From Trichosporon coremiiforme (Eukaryota > Basidiomycota > Tremellomycetes > Trichosporonales > Trichosporonaceae), in NCBI GenBank assembly GCA_039545355.1, contig BCJJ01000012.1:1319067-1383066 (forward strand): a stretch of 64,000 nt of DNA. The letters are read 5' to 3'. The translations under genes and the position numbers were made by a program. Each line of letters starts with the position of its first letter. Position 1 is the stretch's first letter. The notes below the pieces were generated by a model that ran no database searches, was not told the DNA's origin, and saw only the letters and a list, made by a program, of their open reading frames with translations. This document shows positions 1-10,908 of this stretch, piece after piece.

Positions 1-1444
1 ACAATGTCTCGCAGCCCATCTTTCAAGGTTGACACGAACAGGGCTAATTTCTTGGAGAGCGACACGCCAACGAAGGTTCTTCACCCTCCCGGCCTCCAAG
101 CTCGGCTCCCCCATCATGAGAGGCGTCAGATGTCGCAGCCACGCTCAGCCAGTCATGCTCCGACTTCCCTGGATCACCTCCCCAACTCTCCCGCGGACGA
201 GCAAATCCGCGCACAGGCGGCCCAAGCATTTTCGGCTGCTCAGCAGCTGCTCGATTTTGATGACGACGACGACGCAATGGCAGATGTCCCAGTGACCCCC
301 TTTCGGCCTCTCGCCCAACCGACCCCGCCCTCAGCATATCGCACCCCGTCCTCTGTTTTAGGCAGAATGCCAAGGCAGCCGTGGGAAGACTCCCCGAGAG
401 CTATGACGCCAAAACTGCTGAAATCACTTCAAAGCAGGGGGCACGAACGTAGCTGGTGGAACGAACGCCGCAAACTGATCGACCAGATGAGTTCACTGAA
501 GGAGGAGAGGCCGTCAGCAGGTCTCAGCATTGAGGACGATGTTGAGAAATTGGCCGTGGGGGAGCCTTCGATTTCCAACCTTCAATCTATTGCTCTGTTT
601 TGTGCGGCGAACCCCACAGGAGCTGTAGAGAGGTCCTCTGGAGACTACAGCAGCTCTAGAGACATCTGGTCTCGCACACGTCTGTTTGATCGCGTTTTCG
701 AGGGGTTGGTTGACCTCCTTTGCCCCGGACTGGTGAGTTAAGCGCTGTATAAATATGGCTAACATTCGACAGGCAGCCGAAATCCTAGAGCAAGGTATGG
801 TGACCCTCTGGGAGCTGGTACAGAACCAGTGGTCCCTGTGTGAAGATCGCGAGGATTCTTTACTGGACGCTCTTTTTCAATTGCGGACGTCTACAAACAC
901 CATGATCCTGGAGGCAACCAACGCAATGGTATCGCTTCTCACCGAAGTGTGTGATCCCCCTTTCCTTCTCTCGCTCCTTCACTCTGCCCTCGAAAGATTC
1001 ATCAGCACTGTGAGGATGGGTTCCGGACCGCCCAGTAGCGAGCAAGTTTACGGCGAACGTGCCGCTGCGGCAGGGTATAGCTTCGGGCTGAACGCTATGG
1101 GAATGTGCATATTGCTCCTTCCTCAAGAGGCAGTAGAGGTCGAAGCGAAGCAACTAGCTGGCCCTGTCATGGACGCGCTTCGGCTGGACTCTTCCTCGGC
1201 GGTGATGGCTCGACAAGCTGCTCACCGAGTTATTCTTGCGGTACAATGCGTGATCGCAGACGACGTCCGCACGCTGGCCCTCTTTCCCCGACTTACATCC
1301 GGCCAGCGAAGCTTTGCCACCTACCTCATGCAGCAGAACGGGGTTATGGGCAGAGCTGGCGACGAGGCCGAAGCCGATGCACGGCGGCGGACTGTCTTGA
1401 ACGAATTGGTCGGCGGTCTGGCTAAAGGCGCCCGCAGCGTATAG
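1..1444 (+). CDS. CLASP/Stu1-like microtubule-associated protein, C-terminal part (5' truncated)
   Basis: The reading frame is open at the first base of the window, so the start lies upstream. Two exons are visible, 1-732 and 773-1444, joined by a 40-nt phase-0 intron (GTGAGT...CGACAG). The first half is Ser/Pro-rich and disordered, with an acidic Asp run near residues 85-90. The second half is helical, and runs such as LLDALFQLRTSTNTMILEAT resemble the C-terminal HEAT/TOG-like region of CLASP proteins, which stabilise microtubule plus ends and spindle microtubules. The protein ends with GGLAKGARSV. The assignment rests on that helical segment only; a different HEAT-repeat protein is possible. 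Confidence 0.5.
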
Positions 1445-1791
1445 GTTGACAGCTCAGTGAGCGAATACGCGTCATGTAAAATATGATGCGATGATGGTCC
1501 CCATAAATGCTCGAACGAATTGACGAGCATCAACAGTAGCCAGATCTTCTTAACAGAAGGGCTAGCAGAGAGTCCAGTGTCTGTCCCTCTGGATGATTGC
1601 AACAATTTCAACTGATTTATCTTCAGGAGGGCTCTTCGAGCCCATCAGTGACACTATTCCCACGGGTGACCTGTGGATCCAGGTGGGCCCATAGAACCCA
1701 CAGTCAGCCGTTCAGCTCGACACGCAGGGGAGGGTCGGAGATGGGGCCCAATCCTCGCATGTGCTGTGCTGCATCTGACGGGCGGTGGGGA

Positions 1792-1866
1792 TTCGACCGT
1801 GGGAGACCTTGACGTAACTGTTTGCCGGGGGAAACTTAGGAACGGTTTCGACCGTGGGAAACCTTG
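1792..1866. repeat. 20-bp direct repeat pair (1792-1811 and 1847-1866)
   Basis: TTCGACCGTGGGAGACCTTG at 1792-1811 recurs with one mismatch at 1847-1866, 55 bp downstream. No coding context was found. Confidence 0.8.
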
Positions 1867-4049
1867 GAACAAAGACGGGCCTCCTCTGCGGCCGATTTTC
1901 AGTGGTGTACCACAATAAGAATCATGAGAGACCTCAATTAGGCGGAAGGGAGCCTTTCACCGCGTTCCTCTTCTGCTGCCAACTCTTTCGCACCGCCCAC
2001 AAGACAGGGATGCTACCTACATATACGCCAATTCCGAGAGTTGTTCCGAGTCAGCAACGAGGCAGATGCATGCATAGATTGTCAGATGAGGGCGGTGCAA
2101 TGCACAATGGATCTTTAGGGAAGACCCTGCCGTGTGTGGGCACAACAGCTCCACATGCACGCACCTAGGCACCAGTCTAACCATATAAGCCGGTTGGCAA
2201 GTCAGCAGCGGTCCTGGCATAAATGTGCTGAACAACCCTGTACCGTATCATACCACTGACCTGGACCTCCGGGACGTGCCTCCGCCACTGTCCGTGGACA
2301 ACGAGAACTGTGGTTGCCGTGCCAGCGGGTCGTAGAAAAGGAACTCCTCTCCATGCGTTCGCTGCACAGTAGCGCCCACGGCCCTGATTGATGAGGAGCT
2401 TACCTTGCAAAAGGCTCGTGCATGACCGTGACTGTGCCCTGCCGCCCCTCTGAACTCTACCGTCACTTCAGCGGCGTGCCATCCTTCAGCCTGGTCTGAG
2501 TGCTGCGGGGCCACCGTACATAGCGGAGAAGATGACGGGCGGAGACTCAGTTTGTCCGTCAAGCACACAAAGCAGAGGCGACAGCGAGTGGCTTGGTAAC
2601 TGTGGTGGTCATTCTTCGCGGTGGTGTGGCCCGTTGATGTCCTATACGAAATGCGGTGAGCTATCGGGAGCTAGGTTTCCGGGTAGACCTTAGGATGCAA
2701 AGCGAGGTTGACTTAGGACTTGAGAACCCCCTCATATCTCAATCAAAGCGTCACGTACCGATCTGAAAACTGGACACACAGTAGAGCAAGCAACCGTCTG
2801 TGCCCTGGCGAAGTTTTGGAGCTCTGGAAGGGAAACTGGGGGACTGTCCTTGACCCGACGGTGACTGACATTTGCCGAAGTTGTAGGGTAGTGAAAGGCT
2901 GGTACAATCAGTCAACATGGGCTTCTGGACCGGACACCGCTCAGAAGACAGCTGGAAGGGGATGGCCAAATGAACCAGTCCACACGTAGGTGCTGGAGGC
3001 TCTCCTCCCCCTTGCACCACATCTGACAGGCCCAGACCCACCCGTCCATCTTCAGCTCGCTTCCGTGGATCACCGCAAGGACAGCATTCGCGTTTTCTTC
3101 CGGCGCGTCTTTCGGGGGCGTGAAGGGTCTCAGGACCTTGAGCTACGCACCGTTATCGCAGGTACGTTTACGCATCCTTCTCACAGACAGTTGCGAAGCA
3201 TTACACGTCGTCATCTCCGCCTGGGTAACCGCTAACAGTTGTGCACAGCAACAGGCATGCACACTCTGACCAAAGGATGCATTGACATAGCCGGTCCCAC
3301 CGTATGTCATGTGTCCAGCTGGCAGTAACGAGAACAGTTAGAAAGTTTATAAAACAGAAGGCTTGTACGGCACTAGAAAGGCTGTTCGCAAGCTAAATCG
3401 CCTGGGATAGGGCCATGTTGTCACGATTTGCTTCCGAGACCCGGTGGACGCGCAGGTTTTAAAAAGTGAGCTCAATTGAGGAGAGCCATACAAGCGCCAC
3501 GGCTGAGAAGCACATGCGTGAGACATACTTGTATGTCGCTGCGATTGTCACGACCCTTGGCAGAGGATCTGTAGCAGGCACTGCGGCCGGCTCCAAACCG
3601 CATGTGCGGTCCTGTTTGAAGGGGTCTCCTTTTTGGTCGTTGTCAGGCTTCTGACCCATATATTGCTTGGACCCAGTCGACGGGTCATGAGGTACGAGCC
3701 AGGACGACGAGTCGTTCGTGGAGCTCCGGGTATGCCGACATTAAGTGGAACGCCTCAGCCTTCGAGGGCAGCCCAAAGATGGAGCACCAACACCGAGGCA
3801 ACTGCTCGACGAGTAGTCGAGCTACTATCGCATGAGTTAGGGCTTTTAAAGCAATTTGCCTTCGCTGCTCTCTGGGTACACCGCTACATCCCCAAGCCTT
3901 ACACAATGGAGATGAACGCAGGCTGACAAGAAGCGAATCCATAACCACGACGTGCATGTAGCAGCAAAGGGGAGTCAGACAACGGATGTTGTATGCTGCC
4001 GCCGCATTGTAGTATGTGGACGCGCGTGTGCGTCAGGGCAACAAGAAGT

Positions 4050-4243
4050 GCGGTATAGTTTCGAACAGCACGGTCTGCACTATAAACGCAGAGCTAGCTC
4101 TTGGTTTGTTGGGAATCAGGAAGGAACACTATAGCCGTGTTCGACTCGTGCGTATAGGTTCGAAGAGCAAGGGTCTGCACTACAACCCCGCAGGGCTAGC
4201 TAACTTGAAAATCAGGGAACACTATGGCCGGTTTTCGACTGCT
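4050..4243. repeat. Imperfect tandem duplication, unit about 94-100 bp
   Basis: Copy 1 (4050-4149) and copy 2 (4150-4243) share ordered blocks: GGTCTGCACTA, GGGCTAGCT-like, AATCAGG(AAG)GAACACTAT, GCCG(t)GTTTTCGACT-like. They differ by many substitutions and small gaps, so the duplication is old. Confidence 0.75.
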
Positions 4244-4443
4244 GCAAATAAACCCGGAAAAGGTTGACCCGAGCTACCTAGTGCACACCAGTCCGCATCG
4301 AGCCCCACAGTACGAAGGTATCTTATTTCAGACTCGGCTGCGGGAGGGCAATTTTAGTCTCGAAGTCTCCCACGGTGTTCAGTCATCTACCATGACTCTT
4401 GAACCGCCTTCACTGTTTGAGAACTCTTTGGCCCAAAACACAT

Positions 4444-4495
4444 CACGTGATTTCACGTGCATCCACGTGCCACAAATGGAATACGGACGCACGTG
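4444..4495. promoter_or_regulatory. Array of four CACGTG (E-box) palindromes
   Basis: CACGTG occurs at 4444, 4454, 4464 and 4490. The first three are spaced exactly 10 bp apart. CACGTG is bound by bHLH factors such as Cbf1, Pho4 and SREBP-type proteins. No start codon lies close by; the nearest recognised gene is the 3' end of ORC3. Confidence 0.55.
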
Positions 4496-5004
4496 ACTTT
4501 ATTCGCCCCGCCTTTCTCACGGTCCATTTGTTCTGAGTCGCTGCTTCATTTCCCACGATCAGCTGCCACGATCACCAAGTCCTGGGATCCTGCAGTAAGA
4601 GGTTTCGACGGACGACACCACAAAGTTGAAGGCTCTCCACGGATTGCCACAGCCTTCGTTTGGATCCCGCGCCGCTTCACAATGAGATTCCCAACACCTG
4701 AGCCAACATACTCAAAAAGCTGACAGATTCTGGCTCAACTTCATCGCCAACTTCATCCATCTAGTGTGCAGGCCAATATACAGTACCGGTTGACCACACC
4801 TTTGTCTAACTCAGGACATCATTTGGACAGTATGTGGCTGAGCGCTGGTCGGGGTGGATTTTCGATCATAGGGGACCTCAAAACCGGTCTTAGGGCTCCC
4901 GGGTACAGAGGGTGATGGCCGGGGAGAGTGATAAGATCGGGTATGGCTGTCAATCCATAGTCTCTCACTAAGATCTCGAGCCATGCTGGTTGACATACGC
5001 GGGT

Positions 5005-6743
5005 CTACGGCATTATCACACCTTTCACCACCTCATCGCCTCTTTTGGTGGTGTTTTTCCCTCGCGCCCTTACTGTTCCAAACAAACGTGCCTCCTCCAC
5101 AAATCTGATGAAAAGAGAATGGAGACGACTATCGGTTTCTTCGTCGATGGTGGGCGCCTGTTCATCTTCCACGAGCTCTGCGCCGCCGAAGACCACTGCT
5201 TGTCGAAAGCTGTCCAGCCAATCCCACAAGTTGATAGATTTTCCAGAGCCCTGCCACAGGTTGTACAAGGCCTGCACTTCGGGGAACGCCTCTGATGCAT
5301 TGCCACCACGAAGCCCGGCACCTCGATGGGGGTGCGAACGCATTTGGTCGGTTAAATGGACGTTCCATGCGGCATCTGCGGTGCCACTGAGGAAGGCTGA
5401 TGATTCACCCAACGCATGCAGTGTTGCAAGTCGCGGTGCTGGGTTTTGAGTCTGCGGCTGTGAGCACAAGCTTCTCCAGCGCCACTTACGTTGAAGGCAT
5501 CGTCCGTCAAGTTCACAGATGTCAATTTATCGAGCACGTCTTCGGAACCCGGCTCGAGACTGTCACCGTCTGTTGCCAAGGCAGCCTGGAGTTTGGCCGA
5601 GTCTTCGAACTGGTATGACCGAAGAGAATTGTTATGCCGGCTCTGCAGTAAAAGCCACTGCTGTCAGCGCATACGTTTTCTCAGCACTCACTCTCATCGT
5701 CTGGAGAACGGCGGCAGCTCCTCCCCCGACAATATTTTCCTCGTAACGGATCCGCTCGTCGAAACCCCTACTGAAGTGAAATGCAGTGTTTCGACTAGCC
5801 TGCAATTTGGTCAGCGTGTTGCATGCACCCTGCTCCATACTCTCAAGACATCTTCCAAACTTGAACAGCCCTTGCGCGCCCGGCCGCCACTGAGAACATG
5901 GAGATCGACGCCGCTTGAGTCGGTGATCGCCCAAGTCGAGAGAAAGGTCTTTATAGAGGGAACGGAAAGGAGCAACCTGAACGGTGCGTCACAATGCAAA
6001 CTGGTAGGTTAGACCACAGATCAATGCTGCTCAAAGATGGCCACGTACTTCAATACGTGGACGAGATCTGACATTGCAGTGCCACGCATTGTTTGAGGGT
6101 TTTGCAAATGCAAGAGAAGCGGAGAGCCCTCAGAAGAACGTTTCCACCATGCACACACTGCTTCGATTGGTGTAAGGCCCACCCTTTGAGATTCCGCGGC
6201 CTGCTGTAAGAAAGGCAACGTTAGGAGATCACTCACTGCTTCCCCCATGATGCCGACCGCAATGGCTTTCGTCAATCCGCCGATGTCACCGGTTCCGTGA
6301 CAATCCACGGTGACGACATGATCGATGACTTCAGAAAGCTCACGCTGCACCGAAACGGACAGGTCTACTGTCAGCTGTGTGCCCCGCCCGCCAACCGACT
6401 TTGCACCAGGGCGACTGGCAGCCTGTCGTGTTCATGACCCATCCACGGTTTCTCGCTGCACCCAAGCAGCCATTCTGAGACTTCTTTCACTTGCTCCAGC
6501 GAGCGGCTCTTCTCAACATACTGGCAGTCAGCTTTGATTGGCATCTCGATCATGCGTACTTGATAGGCACTCTCCAATGAGGCGTACGTCTCGGATTCCA
6601 CAGGTCCAAGTTGCGGTCGCTCGCCAATGCGACGCCTCTTTCTCGGCAGAACGAAGACGCCCTGGAGTTAGGGTAATGACAACAGACGGTGAAAGATGCA
6701 GTATGCTCACGTTATTGAGAGAATGGAGTTGGTCGCCGCTCAT
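5005..6743 (-). CDS. ORC3: Origin recognition complex subunit 3
   Basis: Subunit of the six-protein ORC that marks replication origins and loads MCM. About eight introns of 32-50 nt are needed. The chosen start (ATG at 6743) gives MSGDQLHSLNN, then a 40-nt intron, then a GVFVLPRKRRR exon typical of the ORC3 N-terminus. The middle contains LPVALLTVDLSV and SPLLLHLQNPQTM, matching the degenerate AAA+ core in which ORC3 keeps beta-strands but lacks Walker motifs. The last exon has LYNLWQGSGKSINLWDWLDS, the hallmark C-terminal winged-helix segment (compare GKLINLYDWLEAF in animals). At roughly 450-490 residues it is shorter than typical ORC3 (600-700). Transcribed divergently from MOD5 across 245 bp. 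Confidence 0.8.
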
Positions 6744-6988
6744 GTGTGGTTATCGGGCTAAGTGAAAGAGTAATGGTACGAGGATACGACACAACACAGA
6801 AGGTGGAGGCCCGGGAAGCCCTGAAACCCAGAGGCAAGTGCAAGTGGAAGTGTGGAGGTCGACGGATATGTTTTGAGAAGTTTCAGTATATCACCCCTCC
6901 TTAGCAAGCAGCTTCTCGACCGCGTTTCTTGTGTTACCTTGAGCTTTTCGGCTTCATTGGCAATGTTGGAATACCGGTACCCCGACCT

Positions 6989-8826
6989 ATGCTGAAATCG
7001 ATTCGAAGCATTACAGCGACCATGGCATCAAAACTCTCCCCTCGCCCGGTGGTCGCCGTTGTGGGGACTACAGGAGTAGGCAAATCACAGCTGGCAGTTT
7101 CCTTGGCCCGCAGTCTCAAGGACACTGATGATATCGGGAGCGCCGTGATCTTGTCCGCGGACTCAATGCAGTTGTACAAGGGGCTAGACGTCATCACCAA
7201 CAAAGTCACGGAAGAGGAGAAGGGCGGAGTCGAGCATTGGGGTTTGGACGTCGTTCAGCCGGGGGAAGGGGGTAGTTGGGAGCTCGGTCGATGGTGCAAG
7301 GAGGCAGAGCGCAAGGTTAGTGCTTGTTTGTTGCGTGTTTTACTGGACTGACGTTTAGCTGGAGGGTCTCCCGCACTCCACGTTGCCTATCATCTGCGGA
7401 GGAACTCATTACTTTATCCAACACTTCTTGTTCCCCCCGAAGGAGCTGTCCTTCGATCGGCCTCGCGAACAGCAGGAAACACGTGCCTCGGATCCACTGG
7501 CTACGAGATGGACGCCTCCTGGCCCATGTCCGCCGATCCCCGCAGACATGTCTCCGGAGCTTCAGAGGCTGCTTAACACCTTCTGGAGCTCCGATGCCTC
7601 ATTCCCCGAGACGAATCCTGCTGCCGAGTCGTTCGTGGGCACGGTTCCGAGTTCGCGGCCCACCGTTACCAGCAATCATGAGTTACTAAGCCTGTGGCAG
7701 GTCTTGGATTCTATCGACCCTGACGAGGCGAAACGGTGGCATTGGAGAGATGGAAGGAAAGTCCGAAGAGGCATCGAACGATGGTGGGAGCGTGGTGGTG
7801 TCAAAGTGGAAGCACTTGTCAACGAACATAAAAGCGCCGCCGATGGTCGGCAGGCTAGGTGGGGTTGCGATGTTGGGGTAGCTGCTTACGTCCAGATTTC
7901 AAACACTTTTGTTCTGGGTCTACGAGAACATGGAGACTCTGAAACCCAGGCTCGATGGACGAGTCGATAAAATGGTCTCGAACGGTCTCCTGCAGGAAAT
8001 TCAAGAACTGCGTCAGATCGCAGTAAAACTGTACGGGTCTGCACAACACACCGATCACTCGGAAGGTATATTTCAAGCCATAGGTGAGCTCAATGGCAGT
8101 GCAAAAACTTACGATAGGCTATAAGGAATTCGCAGATCTTGAGCTGCCTCAGGAGCGTCCAGCGACGGACGCCCGATTCCAAAAGATGCTGGACCGCATG
8201 AAAGTGTCAACTCATCAATACGCAAAGTCACAGATTAAGTGGATCAAGAAGCAGTTGCTCCCAGCTGTCAAGGAGGCGCAAAGTCTGGGAGGAGACGTTC
8301 ATCTCTACGTTGTCCCCGGTGGCCCAGTCGGGGAGGCCATTGCTCAAACAGTGCTCGACGGTGCGTGAGAGAGGGTAGAGGCAACACTTACGTCTCAGCT
8401 TTCCTGCAAGGCAAGAACCTCCCAGACCCCCGAGCAACGGGCCATCCAGACGCCGCATTGCTTACCCAGCCGCTCTTCTGCGCTTCCCCGCCGATCCCTG
8501 ACACGGCAGAGTGCGTCTACAGAAGTTTATCGACTGACCCGCACAGGCGTCAAATCCTCAACGCCCGAAAGGTCTGCGACGCGTGCTCGGAGCCAGGTAA
8601 CCCCTACTCCGTGAAAGCAACGGAGTGGCAAGAGCATTTGAAGTCACGGATGCATCGTCGGTGAGTATGACGGCGACTGATTAGCGTATTGACGTGCTAT
8701 AGCAAGTCCAAGTTCTCGTCATTGTCGAGAGAGGAGTGGATCGAACAACAACGACGTAAGGGGCTGGCTAAGAAGACGGCAAGAGCAAACCTCCGTGAGA
8801 GTGGTAGTACAACAGAGGCGAACTAG
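6989..8826 (+). CDS. MOD5: tRNA dimethylallyltransferase (isopentenyltransferase)
   Basis: Adds the isopentenyl group to A37 of tRNAs reading UNN codons. The N-terminus has the P-loop VVGTTGVGKSQ, then DSMQLYKGLDVITNK, GGTHYFIQ and, across an intron, FQAIGYKEF, all MiaA/Mod5 hallmarks. The C-terminus carries a matrin-type zinc finger (CDAC ... H-x5-H) found in eukaryotic enzymes. Exons: 6989-7315, 7359-7858, 7896-8083, 8118-8360, 8399-8660, 8703-8826. Two in-frame ATGs, codon 1 (6989) and codon 12 (7022), match the yeast arrangement that gives mitochondrial and cytosolic/nuclear forms. The stop is 42 bp from the stop of the convergent PWWP gene. Confidence 0.93.
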
Positions 8827-8868
8827 GATTATGCAGCTTGCAGTATGTACCGTGTTGCCAACGAGTCA

Positions 8869-10621
8869 TTATAGGTTCATATCGTCGCTAGCAACGACTG
8901 AAGGCTCAGGCGCCCGGTCTTTGGACCTATCGAGCGGCGCAGACCCACTGCGCTTGTGTCGGCCACGACCAGGGACCACCGTCCATGTATCCTCTTCTTC
9001 ACGCTCCTCCAACACAGCTTCGAGGGCAGTCACGGGCCCGAGGCCCCTGCCATTCATCAGATCATCCTCTTCTTCGGTCGTTTGCTTGCTGAACTTGAAT
9101 CCAAAGCTCCTCAGAGTGGGAGCTGGGCTCGGTGAAGCAAAGGGGGCAGGATCATCGTTGGATGGCGATCCTCGCGGAGGAGTGAATGTCCCACTCCGAC
9201 GGCGCGGGCTCGATTCTCCCACGCCTGACAGAGCCATATTGCGTCGCCGATCAGCCCTGCGGGGCGAGCCTGATCGGTACGGGACTGAAAGCGCCGGCCG
9301 GATGTACGATGCCATCGGAGACATCACTCGAGGACTTGAGCCCGGAGACGCCTGAGAGGGCCCCGCAGAAGAAGATGATGTTGAGCCAAACGCCATCGAC
9401 TTGACTCGAAAGATGCCACCTCGCTCCATCACATCACTCTCGATCTTTTGTACCGTTTTCGTCGAAGTCGAAGAGTAGGTGAAGGGCGGCATAGAGCATG
9501 TCACTTGACGCTTTCGAGGACTGCACGGCCGCTCCTCTGCGTCAAGAGAGTTGACACTACTCAGATCAACAACGGACTGGTTGGCGACTTCCTTCAAACG
9601 CTTATCGCGCTCCTCACACAGAGTGCGGAGCTTTTCCAGGCGCCTCTCATCCATCAGCCAGTTCACAAAACTTTTCCAGCTCTCCTTTTGCTTCTGGACT
9701 CGCTCTGCAGTCTCGGTGTCGGTATTCACTCCCGGGTGTGTGCGAGAATATGCCGCAGCCGACTCTCTGTTTCCAGCTGCAATGTCGAACGGTCCTGGGT
9801 TTGCAGCATGGTTGTACGCCCCGAGCAGAGCTTCCGAGGCCATCAACGGCGCGGATGCTCGCAGGTCAAAGGGAATCATCCTCGATTTGACTGTCAGGGT
9901 TCTGCACTCGTCAGCTGGGTCCCTAGCTGTGTCACGAACGGCTCTATCTCCTCGTTGTAAATGCGGACGGGAAAGAAGTGGTTTCCTCTCGGTACAGATT
10001 GTCGTCCTTGAAGAAATACGCGCTTCTCAATGATCTGGGTGCTGTCAGGATGATTGCTATGCCAGACGTACCTTTCCTGGCCAAATGCCACCCCTCTGCA
10101 GCTCGACAAGCACTACATCGTTCAGTTTCGGCGTCCACTTGCGCCACTGCAACTCTTCGTCGCTGTCCAACCCAAACGTCGCGGGTGCCCCCCTGTGTTG
10201 AAGTTGAGGTAGAGGTCGCTTGTACGCATCTGCTATGCGTGAGATTACGCATGGCTGGTGACTTACCTGACTCTGATGTGCTCGCTGCTGCTGAGATGCT
10301 CGCACTGTCACCCCTCATGGCATCATCATCACCTCGACTGGCTGTGTCCTTTGGCGTCATGTTGTGACTGGCACCATTGACGCTGCAGCATAGATCGTCC
10401 ATGCTCTTCATCACCCAATAACGCTTCACGGCCTCCTCCCATCGGGCCTTCACCACCCCATCATTGAGCTTGACGCCGGCCGCTGCCTCAAACTTGGACG
10501 TGAGCGTTTGGAGTCGGTCAAACGTTTCATGAGCTAGGAGATCGAGAGCAGCGTCAAGGGAAGATAAGGAGGGGGGAGCCACGCGGCTTAGATCAGCGGA
10601 GGTTGCCTTGCGTTTGGGCAT
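8869..10621 (-). CDS. PWWP-domain protein
   Basis: Probable chromatin reader. The N-terminal exon (from ATG 10621) begins MPKRKATSADLSR and is helical. After a short intron comes a PWWP core: WTPKLNDVVLVELQRGG then IWPGK, interrupted by an intron and resumed at VPRGNHFFPVRIYNEE, the usual beta-barrel pattern. A further intron (GTTCGT donor) joins to a long last exon with KQKESWKSFVNWLMDERRL and an Arg/Ser/Pro-rich tail ending in DDMNL. PWWP domains bind methylated histone tails and DNA; the target here is unknown. It shares a 287-bp divergent promoter region with the helicase gene. Confidence 0.75.
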
Positions 10622-10908
10622 GGTGGTTGTGGTGGTGGCGACGGCAACAGTCGGTGATATGATGGAGTTGGAGTGGGAGTGTCAGTCACTACTCCGGCAT
10701 GACGTCTGCTGTGATGGCGGTAAATGTGATTGCGCCTCTGACGGTTACCGATGAAGAGATGGAGAGCATGTTCGGTGACAGAGACGAATGCTTAGTCGTG
10801 CGGCGGCAGGAAGCTGAGCAAGCTGTGTGGGGCTCCGCCATCGCGGTTGTGTCCGTTTTGCGTCACACCCTTTGCTCACTTTGCACTGCACCGTCTTCCG
10901 TACCCACC

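Larger units (their letters stand above)
1445..5004. other. Gene-poor 3.6 kb interval
   Basis: No convincing gene was found on either strand. Short ORFs (up to about 106 codons, for example on the minus strand near 2248-2568) have no recognisable product. The interval holds a 20-bp direct repeat (1792/1847), a decayed tandem duplication of about 100 bp (4050-4243) and a CACGTG array (4444-4495). It is unusually long for this window, where many intergenic gaps are below 100 bp. It may be old mobile-element debris, a noncoding RNA locus or a regulatory region. Confidence 0.5.

Noticed and set aside
2177..2568. Minus-strand ORFs that can be joined by a canonical-looking 42-nt intron (GTAAGC...TGCAG)
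   Set aside because: The joined product resembles no family, lacks a good start and soon hits a stop; splice-like signals occur by chance at this density.
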